From DATKGQ01 sp035510715 (GTDB taxonomy: Bacteria; Patescibacteriota; Saccharimonadia; Saccharimonadales; UBA4665), in NCBI GenBank assembly GCA_035510715.1, contig DATKGQ010000016.1, positions 1 to 24,066 of the forward strand: a stretch of 24,066 bases of DNA. Direction: 5' to 3'. Below the pieces are notes generated by a model, which was given only the letters and a program-made list of their open reading frames with translations, was not told the origin of the DNA and made no database searches. Position 1 is the stretch's first letter, and every line of letters begins with the position of its first letter. The position numbers were made by a program, and so were the translations under genes. Positions 13,835 through 22,264 of the stretch are shown piece by piece.

Positions 13835-16138
13835 CTATTGGTAAATTATTGGCCCGGTAGGAATTGTTGAGGCAAAATAGTTGCTCACACTAACAGTGTT
13901 GTTGGCCGAGCCACCATCGTTCAGATATATCTGGTAGCCAGCAATGGGATCCTTTTGGCCATTACTCACTGAGTAAATAGTACCATTAGACGTCAGGATG
14001 AAGCTACTAAGTTGTTGTGAGTTATAGTTAAGCAACGGGCATATACCACCCCCAGCCATGAATTGGTTTTGAGTAAATCCATAGTTACTAAGCTCGCCGC
14101 TGGCTATAGGGTAAACCCTGCCGTTTATGCCAATATAATCATTCGCATTACAAACTAACATCGTGGTAAGGTCTCCCTGGACCGAATAAGCAGCAAAATC
14201 ACTGCCGCTAACAGTTCTTATGGGAGAATTGAGCCCCAGTTCTTGGGAAATAGTAAAGCTGGCAAGGGGCCAGACGTCTGAAACATCCCCGACAACGTAG
14301 ACCGTTGGGGAACTTGCGAGTTTGATTAAACTGCTCGATCCGTAAGCAAGTGCTCCAGTGGGTATCTGGTTTAACTCAGAGGCCGGGAGAGTTGTTATGG
14401 ACAACGGCTGAGGGTTAAAATCAACCAGATCGGTCCAGCTGGGAAAAGCTCTTTTTGTTGCTCCAGTCACGTAGTAAACCGTCCCGTTTGTTGGTGCTTT
14501 AACTACAGCATTATTGATCGAGTCAGTGCTATCTGTCACGATTGTGCTTAGAAAAGTATCGCTAAAAATAGAGTAACCACCTGTTGCGAGCCATTGAGTC
14601 GGGTTTGCCAGTAATGCTTTACCGTTTTGGGTCAGAGCGTAGTACTGAGATGCTTCAGGGTTTACCATGAAGCCGTGAAAATTATTATTGGCTGTCTCTG
14701 TATTGATTGAGGCGTCATCTAAGCTCGCATGTGGTAACTGAGAAAAAGCAGACAGAGTTGCCAGATCGTAACTAAGAGCTGTAAACGTACTGTTTTCATA
14801 ATAATATTCCGTACCGGTATTGCGGTCGACCGCGATCACCTGATTTTGGATAACTGGTGTACCGTAGGGCAAATAGGCAATTCCTCCTTCCAGCAGCGTG
14901 TTATAAGACGGGCTTAAGCCTGCAGCAGTTGCTGATTGTTTGTTAAAAATTTCTTCTTTCTGACCATTAATTATGTAGAAATCTTTGCCGGTTGTCGTCT
15001 GATAGAAAGCAGTCATATAGGGGCCCGTGACTAGTTGATTTAGCTGGAAAAGTGTTAAGTAAATAACCGAGGAACAACTGTAGCCATAGTTAGCAACTTG
15101 AGCGCAACTAGTAAAGGGTAACTTGATGTTGGCGTCCACAAAATACAGAGTCCCGGTGGTGGCATCGCCTGCCATGTGCCCGAGTATCGGCCCAGTGGTC
15201 AGAGAATCTAGATAAGTATCTGTTACGTAGCTAATCGGACCGAGAACGCCAAAATCATTCAGAACGTTCCCGTCGGCTATCGGGTATTTACTGGTACCAC
15301 TGATAAGATAGACTGTCCCATTATCTAAACTTCTGGCTAAGTCTGTTCCGACTATAGAGCCAAACCAAGTTATATATATCGAATCGAAGTTTTCATTGCC
15401 CGGAAAATGCGGCGTGTAGTGGTAAAGTGCTGCTGTTGCGCCGTTAGTCATATATACCGACTGTCCATCAATAGTTGTATGACCATCGTAATAAACCGAT
15501 GGGCCACCGGGGCAGGTCTGATATGTTCCCTGAGTCATCGGGCCGGTATAACAACTAAGAGGATCGTCTGAGTTATCCCAATTCCCCTGATCTATATCAA
15601 AACCGATATTGCCCTCGGACCGCTGCTCGCTAAATTTTAGAAGCCATGCGGCATGGATAACTTGTTGGCTAAAACCGGTCACTAAGGGAGAGTCAGGACA
15701 ACTGCCTCCGTCAGGGCAACCATAGCCCATAGCTGCTTGGTATTGGTGCGTACTGCAACCAACATCACCTGTTACTAGGCTTTGTTCTTTCTCCATGGTG
15801 GCTAAAAGTACTTGGGGGTTAATATCATAAGCTTGGGCAGCATCATAAATAACTGTCCCGGCTGAAACGTTACTGCCATATGTAAAACCAGCCGACGGCG
15901 AATAGCCGCTTGGGTCGGGGGCAGTAAAACCGCTGTTGGTACTGATACAACTACCCTGGAAAGCATTGAGAAAACCGTCTATCTGAGCAGCAGTCATGGA
16001 TGTAGTATTGTCAAAAACCTGATCATCAATCAGGTTGTTGGGATTGAAAGAGGCTGAAGCTTTAGTAAAGAAAAAAATCGCCGGTATTGCTACGACGGCT
16101 ACGAAAACTACAACTGATATAAATTTTTTTGGTGTCAT
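13835..16138 (-). CDS. Secreted protein with lysozyme-like head and ~nine 55-aa repeats
   Basis: 767 aa. Residues 1-30 form a basic start plus hydrophobic segment ending ASASF, a signal peptide or membrane anchor. Residues about 35-262 look like a lysozyme/transglycosylase-like domain: YDINPQVLLATMEKEQS (104-120, with Glu116/Glu118), AMGYGCPDG, SEQRSEGNIGF and ALYHYTPH (237-244). Six cysteines (64, 128, 141, 147, 196, 209) suggest disulfides outside the cell. From about 272 to the end there are roughly nine units of about 55 aa, each opening with a G-T-x-Y-x-V/I strand and an N/D-G turn, at about 275, 329, 385, 442, 498, 552, 612, 668 and 719. They are probably beta-rich, perhaps propeller-like. 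The start overlaps the 204-aa gene by ATGA. Wall cleavage or glycan binding is inferred. Confidence 0.85.
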   Translation of the reverse strand: MTPKKFISVVVFVAVVAIPAIFFFTKASASFNPNNLIDDQVFDNTTSMTAAQIDGFLNAFQGSCISTNSGFTAPDPSGYSPSAGFTYGSNVSAGTVIYDAAQAYDINPQVLLATMEKEQSLVTGDVGCSTHQYQAAMGYGCPDGGSCPDSPLVTGFSQQVIHAAWLLKFSEQRSEGNIGFDIDQGNWDNSDDPLSCYTGPMTQGTYQTCPGGPSVYYDGHTTIDGQSVYMTNGATAALYHYTPHFPGNENFDSIYITWFGSIVGTDLARSLDNGTVYLISGTSKYPIADGNVLNDFGVLGPISYVTDTYLDSLTTGPILGHMAGDATTGTLYFVDANIKLPFTSCAQVANYGYSCSSVIYLTLFQLNQLVTGPYMTAFYQTTTGKDFYIINGQKEEIFNKQSATAAGLSPSYNTLLEGGIAYLPYGTPVIQNQVIAVDRNTGTEYYYENSTFTALSYDLATLSAFSQLPHASLDDASINTETANNNFHGFMVNPEASQYYALTQNGKALLANPTQWLATGGYSIFSDTFLSTIVTDSTDSINNAVVKAPTNGTVYYVTGATKRAFPSWTDLVDFNPQPLSITTLPASELNQIPTGALAYGSSSLIKLASSPTVYVVGDVSDVWPLASFTISQELGLNSPIRTVSGSDFAAYSVQGDLTTMLVCNANDYIGINGRVYPIASGELSNYGFTQNQFMAGGGICPLLNYNSQQLSSFILTSNGTIYSVSNGQKDPIAGYQIYLNDGGSANNTVSVSNYFASTIPTGPIIYQ

Positions 16139-16749
16139 TGGCTTATTAACAATTGTGTTGGATCTTGGGTTGATTCTGATTGTCCGTTAAGTGTTGCCGT
16201 GGCAGTAATCTGCCATTCGCCTGGCGTCAAATTATAAACGGCCGGTGTCCAGGACCAGGAAACAGTGCCAGCCGGTACTCCTGCTTTGGAGTTTTCGGCG
16301 CTTGTCTGCTCGACCGCTGAGGTATCGCTCACCGAGCCTTGGGAAAATATTATTTGACAAGAGGCACCGGGAGTCGTGGTACACGTTGATACCTCTTGGG
16401 TGGTAGAAGTTACAGCCGGGTTGTCGCCATTACCATGGTTACTTACGAAAGTACCTTCCGGGGCAGCCAGTGTAACAGATGAGACGCTTGGCGTTACACC
16501 CCCCGGCACGGTGTTGATAGGGTTAACGACAGGTGCCTGATAAGGCAGGGTTGGCACTGAACTAGTACTCGTTTTTGATGGGACAGAAGTGTTGCTTTTA
16601 GTGGTTTCAGCCTGTTTCACGGTTGCCGTTACCGCAGGTTTAGATCTGGTGCAATGGTAAATTAGCCCGCCAGCAAGTACAACAACTGCTACAGCAATAA
16701 GTAGTATATAAATCCGGCGACTGGTATGCTCTTTTTTTCTGTTTTTCAT
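16135..16749 (-). CDS. Membrane-anchored extracytoplasmic protein with Ser/Thr linker
   Basis: 204 aa, no named family recognised. A basic start (MKNRKKEHTSRR) precedes one membrane helix at about residues 13-29. A Ser/Thr/Pro/Val-rich linker (about 35-85) leads to a domain containing APEGTFVSNHGNG, a Cys pair (CTTTPGASC) and, at the end, TVSWSWTPAVYNLTPGEWQ and ITATATLNGQ, which look like an immunoglobulin-type beta sandwich. The protein should face outward. It is translationally coupled to the 767-aa secreted protein (ATGA overlap at 16135-16138), so the two probably act together at the surface. A TATAAT lies about 30 bases upstream of the ATG; no clear ribosome site is visible. Confidence 0.8.
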   Translation of the reverse strand: MKNRKKEHTSRRIYILLIAVAVVVLAGGLIYHCTRSKPAVTATVKQAETTKSNTSVPSKTSTSSVPTLPYQAPVVNPINTVPGGVTPSVSSVTLAAPEGTFVSNHGNGDNPAVTSTTQEVSTCTTTPGASCQIIFSQGSVSDTSAVEQTSAENSKAGVPAGTVSWSWTPAVYNLTPGEWQITATATLNGQSESTQDPTQLLISQ

Positions 16750-16779
16750 TTTTTGATTTTTAAATATTTAACACTAGTA

Positions 16780-16785
16780 ATTATA
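16780..16785 (-). promoter_or_regulatory. Candidate -10 element for the surface-protein operon
   Basis: TATAAT on the minus strand, about 30 bases upstream of ATG 16749, in the 81-base gap after the rhamnosyltransferase-like gene. The sequence 17 bases further upstream (TACTTG) is only a weak -35. The AT-rich setting makes chance occurrence possible. Confidence 0.4.
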
Positions 16786-16830
16786 CTCTTTTTTGCTTTT
16801 TGCAAGTAGATCGAACTTGCTTAGATTCTA

Positions 16831-17820
16831 CTAATGTCTGACTGATTTTCCTGATCGTCGGGGGATGTTGTTGCGGGCATTAAATTCAAGTGAATGACGT
16901 TTAATGTCAACATCTTTCAGATCCCGGGCAGCTTTTCTGATTGCCAGTCTGAGACCAAGATTATAGAACGGTGCCAGGAAAAAGTCATGTGTTTTTTCAG
17001 CCCAACCCATTTCTGAGTCTTGCGTCAGGAATATATAGTCCTGCAGGGTTGATTTGATGGTACCCAGTGTTAATTCCCTCTTGCCGGCGGCGGCAGTAAT
17101 GCCGGTGCTTTTTCTTAGCCCAACATATTCATCAAATTTGCGTTGATAGTACTTTCGGGGTGAATAGTCATGTGAGTGGTAGACCGAGCCAAGCGGCGCA
17201 TAAGCTTTGAGGTAGCCCTTTGACAGCATATCAATGCCGAGAGCTTGATCCTCAGCATAATCAACTTTCCTAAAAGGGACTTCAGAATGCAAGCTTTTGC
17301 GGATAGCTGAGTTGGCATCAGACATGTATGTATTAGTAACTCCCATATCATCTGTCAGCGAAGTTTGCCTTTGTAACGAAATTGAGCCACTATCACCAAA
17401 TGAGCGAAATACACTTGTTACTTCCCTTTTTATGGTTACAAAACAGTGGGGCCTAGGAATTTGTTTCCCGAAAGCACAGCCTACTTTGTCGCTGATAAAG
17501 AAAGGCTCAAGCATACAGTCTAACCATCGGTCGTGCGCCGGCACAGCATCCTGGGTAAGAAATAGCACAAAAGGACTATCCGCCATCGACATGGCTAGGT
17601 TTCTGGTTTTGCCATGACCAAATTCAGAGTTGGGGATTTGGTGCAGGCGGATTTTGCTATATTTTTGGATAATTTCAAGTGTTCTGTCTGTGGACCCAGA
17701 ATCGATAGCTAATACCTCAAATTTTTTGGATGTTTTCTGGCTAAAGACAGCTTTCAGAACCTCGTCTAGGTATTCATCACCGTTAAATGTCAATAACGCT
17801 ACTGTAGCGTCGTACGCCAT
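16831..17820 (-). CDS. GT2 glycosyltransferase, rhamnosyltransferase-like
   Basis: 329-aa GT-A enzyme. Seen: VALLTFNGDEYL near residues 7-18, AIDSGSTDRT (38-47, nucleotide-binding Asp40), GHGKTRNLA (68-76), FLTQDAVP with Asp91 in place of a DxD, and DYAEDQALG as the later acidic base region. The TQDA-type motif and overall order are those of GT2 rhamnosyltransferases that use dTDP-rhamnose, which fits the rfb genes in the window. No membrane helices. ATG 17820 has a GGGGAG site nine bases upstream and lies two bases after the SDR stop, so it is the last gene of the wzm-wzt operon. The acceptor is unknown. Confidence 0.88.
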   Translation of the reverse strand: MAYDATVALLTFNGDEYLDEVLKAVFSQKTSKKFEVLAIDSGSTDRTLEIIQKYSKIRLHQIPNSEFGHGKTRNLAMSMADSPFVLFLTQDAVPAHDRWLDCMLEPFFISDKVGCAFGKQIPRPHCFVTIKREVTSVFRSFGDSGSISLQRQTSLTDDMGVTNTYMSDANSAIRKSLHSEVPFRKVDYAEDQALGIDMLSKGYLKAYAPLGSVYHSHDYSPRKYYQRKFDEYVGLRKSTGITAAAGKRELTLGTIKSTLQDYIFLTQDSEMGWAEKTHDFFLAPFYNLGLRLAIRKAARDLKDVDIKRHSLEFNARNNIPRRSGKSVRH

Positions 17821-17822
17821 AA

Positions 17823-18767
17823 TTACAGCTCCCCTTTAATATCATGATGGTTTAGGACGTATTGCCAGGTTTTATTGATTCCTTCTTCAAGATCGGTTCT
17901 CGGAGCCATATCGAATTCATTCTTGAACAATATGGTATCGAGAACTACTCTGTGGACATAAGTAGCAGGTACCGGTTGATGATTGACCTTAATATCCCCA
18001 GGGACTAGTCGTTTAATAATACCAACGATGTCATTAATGCTGTAGCCACGACCGCTGCCTAGATTATAGACAGGCTCTTTGCCGTTTTGGTAAGTGGCAG
18101 AAATCATTTCCGCCACATCTTTTACGTATAAATAATCACGGACCATTGACCCGTCACCAAGAATCGTAATCGGTTCACCCCGGGCAATTTGTTGCAGAAA
18201 AATAGGGATAACTCCCTGTTTGCTCGTTAGGGATTGTCTTTCGCCGTAAGGATTAGATATCCGGTAAGTAACGCTTACCAAACCGTTTTTGACTTTAAAG
18301 TATCTCAGGTAGTGTTCAATAGTAAGTTTACCGATCGCATATGGCGACACTGGCTGAGGAAGGGTCAGCTCGTTATAGATGCCACCATTTTTCACATCAC
18401 CGTAAATCGCTCCGCCAGTTGATGAAAAAATAACTTTTTTAATATTTTTTTTGGTGCAAAGTTCAAAAAGCGAAATACTCATTCGAATGTTGGTATCAAC
18501 ATCTATTCTCGGGTCGGCGTCAGACGTGGCAGGAGTGGTAGTAGAGATAAAATGAAATACATAGTCAATCCCGTCAAGTGATTGCTCCAGATCAGCAACA
18601 TTTAAAAAATCACCTGGGAAAATTTCAATATTTTCACTAAGTTGAAAATTTTTAAAACTATCAGGGAAGCGATCAAAAGCCCTGACGGTTTCACCCCTGT
18701 CAATAAGCGCATCAACCAAATGACTACCTATAAAACCGTTGGCTCCTAGAACAAGACATTTAGCCAT
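17823..18767 (-). CDS. NAD-dependent nucleotide-sugar epimerase (GalE-like SDR)
   Basis: 314-aa extended SDR. Seen: GANGFIG at residues 8-14, HFISTTTPA, SSTGGAIYG with Ser115-116/Thr117, catalytic Tyr143 and Lys147 in YAIGK, RISNPYGERQ, and DGSMVRDYLYVKDVAE, all typical of UDP-glucose/UDP-GlcNAc 4-epimerase relatives. It probably provides a 4-epimerised nucleotide sugar, such as UDP-galactose or UDP-GalNAc, for the exported glycan; the exact substrate is not readable. It overlaps the GT4 gene upstream by eight bases and has a GGATGAG site before the ATG. It differs clearly from the SDR at 7599-8489 in its active-site neighbourhood. Confidence 0.9.
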   Translation of the reverse strand: MAKCLVLGANGFIGSHLVDALIDRGETVRAFDRFPDSFKNFQLSENIEIFPGDFLNVADLEQSLDGIDYVFHFISTTTPATSDADPRIDVDTNIRMSISLFELCTKKNIKKVIFSSTGGAIYGDVKNGGIYNELTLPQPVSPYAIGKLTIEHYLRYFKVKNGLVSVTYRISNPYGERQSLTSKQGVIPIFLQQIARGEPITILGDGSMVRDYLYVKDVAEMISATYQNGKEPVYNLGSGRGYSINDIVGIIKRLVPGDIKVNHQPVPATYVHRVVLDTILFKNEFDMAPRTDLEEGINKTWQYVLNHHDIKGEL

Positions 18768-20004
18768 TTAGCTCATCCTCCAATATTCGTACTAATTTTT
18801 CTCCGGCAACGTCCCAACTTGCAATATTGACACTTTCAGATGCCTGTTTGGCATATTTAGGCAAATCCTTCATTGTAACAACATCTACCAAGGCAGCCGC
18901 TAGAGCATCAGGAGAGGTTTCAGCATATTTAATAAAGGAGTTGCTGCTAACTTTCCGATTATTTGGCCCGTCTGTTACAACAGGAATTGCCCCAGCAGCC
19001 AAGAGTTCAAGTGGCATCAAAGACATATTAGTCAAAGAAATTACCAGCGCAGCTGCGCATTGATTATAAACGTCGGATAATTCGGGTAGCGTCATATTTT
19101 TCAAATTTTTGTATGGAAATGTTACGTTATATTCCGAAATGTCCCAACCGGCGCATAGAATTTCATAGTCGGGGAGTTGTTGGTGGAACTTCTCCAAAGT
19201 TAATAACCCGAGCTCAAAGCCGCGGCGGGCAGTTACGGGACGGGCATAAAAGAACACTTTGTTTCTCTTCCCGCTATTAGTGAATTTATATAACTCCTTA
19301 TCCGCACCAAAGTCATAGCTGGCACATTTCATGCCATATTCAGACTGTAGTTTGTCGGACAGCCACTTTCCGGCTGTGACACCAAAAAAATTAAACTTAT
19401 AGGTATTTTCAGCCAATACATACTCTGAGCCAACAGGATAGAAATATGGCTCAAAGTCCTGGACGAAATACAACTTATGGCTGTTATTTGTATCTCGAAA
19501 GACGGGGTAGGCAGTTTCCCAGCCAGTTGCGAACACCGCATCGGCGGGCTTCATTGGCCCATTCAGCCATTTTATGGGAGCTCGGGTGTCAGGGTAAGAT
19601 CCCTGCATCCCGTTCTTTAGCTCTCTAACGGTGGCATAATCATGTGCGCTATATAGATATACTCGGTTGGTGTAACCTTTATCTTCCAAAAATTTAATAA
19701 AGCGAAAAATATTCTGATGACCGCCACCCTTTCTTGGAGGAGACATTACCCAGTTAATAATATATGGTGGGGAACTTTTAGTTTTTATGGGTTTGTATGG
19801 GTTAGTCACCCAGTTTGTGCTGAGTATATCTTCTTCTTTTACTAGGAGCTTAAGCCCACGTTTCTTTGCTCTCGTGCCAGATGCTCGGGTAATTTCTTTC
19901 TGAATTTTTACCAGAACAGCAATCATGACTTCAATCAAGCCCTTTTCTTTCAAAATCTGTTTGGCTTTTTTCGTCCGAGCAACTAATTTTAAGGATTTAG
20001 CCAT
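18760..20004 (-). CDS. WsaF-like rhamnan glycosyltransferase
   Basis: 414 aa. A basic, partly helical N-terminus of about 75 residues precedes a GT-B fold. Seen: NWVMSPPRKGGGHQNIFRF (84-102), ATGWETAYPV, FVQDFEPYFYPVGS (180-193), FYARPVTARRGFELGL (donor-side Arg-rich loop) and MSLMPLELLAAGAIPVV with the Glu that contacts the donor in GT4-type enzymes. The FVQDFEPYFYP block is characteristic of WsaF, the rhamnosyltransferase of a Geobacillus S-layer glycan locus, and its relatives. Rhamnose transfer is thus likely, in line with the rfb genes. The GGAGG site lies eleven bases before ATG 20004, and the gene follows the methyltransferase by 54 bases. Confidence 0.88.
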   Translation of the reverse strand: MAKSLKLVARTKKAKQILKEKGLIEVMIAVLVKIQKEITRASGTRAKKRGLKLLVKEEDILSTNWVTNPYKPIKTKSSPPYIINWVMSPPRKGGGHQNIFRFIKFLEDKGYTNRVYLYSAHDYATVRELKNGMQGSYPDTRAPIKWLNGPMKPADAVFATGWETAYPVFRDTNNSHKLYFVQDFEPYFYPVGSEYVLAENTYKFNFFGVTAGKWLSDKLQSEYGMKCASYDFGADKELYKFTNSGKRNKVFFYARPVTARRGFELGLLTLEKFHQQLPDYEILCAGWDISEYNVTFPYKNLKNMTLPELSDVYNQCAAALVISLTNMSLMPLELLAAGAIPVVTDGPNNRKVSSNSFIKYAETSPDALAAALVDVVTMKDLPKYAKQASESVNIASWDVAGEKLVRILEDELNG

Positions 20005-20058
20005 CTTCTATTCGTCCTCCAAACAGTTAATTTCATCTGTGATATGGTATTGCATCAA

Positions 20059-21099
20059 TTATTTGCGCCTCTTCATAGTACCAACTACGCTCCTTGCCGG
20101 TGCGGTCAGCTTCCATGATTTTGATGTTACAACGCGGTTATACTGTTTTAATAATAGGCCATTATTGGATTTCAGTTTTACATTTTCTTGTTCCGTCGAG
20201 GCTAAATCTTCTAGAATATTCACGACAACCGGTAATAGTTTGATGTTTTTTAGTATTTCGAGATAGAAATCAATAACTCGGCTATCTAATTTAATAAAGT
20301 CATCCTGGCTGACCATGGCAGAAGGTTTAGTAAATACTACTTCGTGTTTTTTGGACATAATAATAAATGTCCGATAGCTTGCTTCATTAAAATCTTTAAA
20401 AAGATAGCCCTCATTATAATCACGGTTTATTTTCTCAATGGTTTTATGAATATTCGGTTCGTTAATTTCGTTTGCTATCAAATTTATCGCCATAAGATGG
20501 CCCCATATATCCAAGGAAGAATGATGCAGCACTGTTGCCTTGATGGGCTTCGGGACATAGCTTAATATTTCTTCCTCCCTCGGTAGCCCGTATTGCTTGT
20601 GTTCGGCAAGCCAGAGGTGTTTTCTGCCGGTTAAAGATTTATACAGCTCATTTATCTTCGCTTCTTCTTTGGCTGCTCCATGATCACCAAATGGTGCACA
20701 GAGAATAACCAGATCATTACTCACCCGAATGATCTCCCGAATAAAGTCACGTCTGTCCTGGGGTGGAATATGTTCAAGCGTGTCGCTGGTAACCACTACA
20801 TCATAGGAGCCGTCTTTAATGCTATCCATGTGGGAACCGTTGCCAATACTCTGGGTTTCGCTGGTCTCTTGAACTTCACTATCAAGTATGGTTACGGGCA
20901 CAGAAATTATTTGTTCCATGAATGAACCTAGCCCTCCAACGTCCAAAACCCGATTTGGGTGTGTGCCGGTAAAGGCACAGTAACGGGTAATGATCTCCGC
21001 TATTAGCTGATAACGACCAACATAGTCGAATGAAGCCGATTTAATACTAACTGGAATGTTCAGTAACGGTCCATCGAGGGTCAATGGAAATTTTCCCAT
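20059..21099 (-). CDS. SAM-dependent class I methyltransferase
   Basis: About 346 aa. The Rossmann methyltransferase region has motif I VLDVGGLGS at residues 51-59, an acidic residue after the next strand (TILDSEV), and YDVVVTSDTLEHIPP as motif IV. The C-terminus (LEDLASTEQENVKL, then TSKSWKLTAPARS) is a short coiled coil plus the SWKLTAP tail common in polysaccharide-locus enzymes. I chose ATG 21099 because GGGAGAAG lies five bases upstream; the longer frame starts with TTG 21114 inside that site. Even so it overlaps the end of wzt by 53 bases. In ABC-exported O-antigens, methylation of the chain end can stop growth and be read by Wzt, so a capping role is plausible. Confidence 0.87.
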   Translation of the reverse strand: MGKFPLTLDGPLLNIPVSIKSASFDYVGRYQLIAEIITRYCAFTGTHPNRVLDVGGLGSFMEQIISVPVTILDSEVQETSETQSIGNGSHMDSIKDGSYDVVVTSDTLEHIPPQDRRDFIREIIRVSNDLVILCAPFGDHGAAKEEAKINELYKSLTGRKHLWLAEHKQYGLPREEEILSYVPKPIKATVLHHSSLDIWGHLMAINLIANEINEPNIHKTIEKINRDYNEGYLFKDFNEASYRTFIIMSKKHEVVFTKPSAMVSQDDFIKLDSRVIDFYLEILKNIKLLPVVVNILEDLASTEQENVKLKSNNGLLLKQYNRVVTSKSWKLTAPARSVVGTMKRRK

Positions 21100-22261
21100 G
21101 CCGGCTTCTCCCAATTATTTTAAATATTGTGGCACTATCAACCAGATCATAAGCCATTGAGGAGTTTTCGCTAAATACTCCGGCGGTGATGGTATATGTC
21201 CCCGGTGAAATTGGAGTGCTAGGAAAATCAACTTTTATTGTTCCACTCTTTTTAATAACCGGCTTAAGATTTAACTCGTTCGTATTTGGCCCTAGTATGC
21301 TAATACCTTTTTCGTCAATAATATCTATGCCGATTGTCACCGGGTTCTTGATTGGTTTTTTTAGCAGATAGGCAATCTCGACAGAAAAAGGTTTGTTAAA
21401 CTTTACATTCGTAACATGTTGGCCTTTTTCGTCAAAAAGACTAACCTTATTAATCCGCACATCCCCAGTTCCTTGGTGATTTGATTCAGTGATCGTCTTT
21501 TCTTGATTTTCGTATTGCTCGTCTGCCACTAGTGCCCCATACTCAAGTACCATTTCTTTGGGTTCACCGACAGACACAAGCTTGCCACCTTCAATAATCG
21601 CTACCCGGTCACAAAATCGTTCAATAGCACTGCCGTCGTGGGAAATAAAGACGACGGTGCGACCAGATGCTTTGATGTCTTCAAAAACTTTGTAGCATTT
21701 CTCTTGAAAAGCAAGATCGCCGACAGCTAGTACTTCATCAATCAGTAAAATGTCGGTTTTTGAACGTATGGCAATAGAGAAGGCCAGTCGGACCAACATG
21801 CCAGATGAGTAATTCTTTAGCTTTTGATCCATGAAACGTTTCAGCTCGGCAAATGAAACGATACTGTCGTACATTCCCCCCATTTCCGAGCGGGAGAACC
21901 CTAGCAATGCTCCGTTTAAAAACACGTTCTCTCGACCAGTCAGCTCGGGGCTAAAGCCTACTCCCAATTCTATAAATGGTGTTAATTGCCCGTTAACTGT
22001 AATGCTCCCTTCGGTTGGCTCATAAATTCCGGCTACTAGCTTAAGCAGGGTGCTTTTACCGCTACCGTTGCGGCCAATAACACCAAAGAACTCACCTTTT
22101 TTTATGTCAAATGTGACCTTATTGAGGGCTTTTTGCTCTTCGTATGATTTATCCCGCTTATAAAAATTAACGACCAGACCTTTAATTGAATTCTGCTTTT
22201 CGTGCGGTAGTTTAAAGACTTTGGTCAAGTCGTGAATGCCTATTGCAATATCGTCATTCAT
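21047..22261 (-). CDS. wzt: ABC transporter ATPase Wzt with C-terminal glycan-binding domain
   Basis: 404 aa. Residues 1-245 form the nucleotide-binding domain: GRNGSGKS Walker A (63-70), an ELTGRENVFLNG stretch, YSSGM signature (151-155), ILLIDE Walker B (171-176) and the His208 switch (FISHDG). Residues about 262-404 form the Wzt-type carbohydrate-binding beta sandwich, ending with HGKISIDPRWTV. It energises export of an undecaprenyl-linked polysaccharide with Wzm, whose gene stops three bases upstream. The C-terminal domain suggests that the transporter recognises a particular chain end. The last 53 bases also encode the start of the methyltransferase in another frame; both readings look genuine. 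Confidence 0.95.
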   Translation of the reverse strand: MNDDIAIGIHDLTKVFKLPHEKQNSIKGLVVNFYKRDKSYEEQKALNKVTFDIKKGEFFGVIGRNGSGKSTLLKLVAGIYEPTEGSITVNGQLTPFIELGVGFSPELTGRENVFLNGALLGFSRSEMGGMYDSIVSFAELKRFMDQKLKNYSSGMLVRLAFSIAIRSKTDILLIDEVLAVGDLAFQEKCYKVFEDIKASGRTVVFISHDGSAIERFCDRVAIIEGGKLVSVGEPKEMVLEYGALVADEQYENQEKTITESNHQGTGDVRINKVSLFDEKGQHVTNVKFNKPFSVEIAYLLKKPIKNPVTIGIDIIDEKGISILGPNTNELNLKPVIKKSGTIKVDFPSTPISPGTYTITAGVFSENSSMAYDLVDSATIFKIIGRSRHGKISIDPRWTVTEHSS

Positions 22262-22264
22262 AAG

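Noticed and set aside
21100..21114. TTG 21114 as methyltransferase start
   Set aside because: It lies within the GGGAGAAG site that serves ATG 21099 and adds five residues of no family support.
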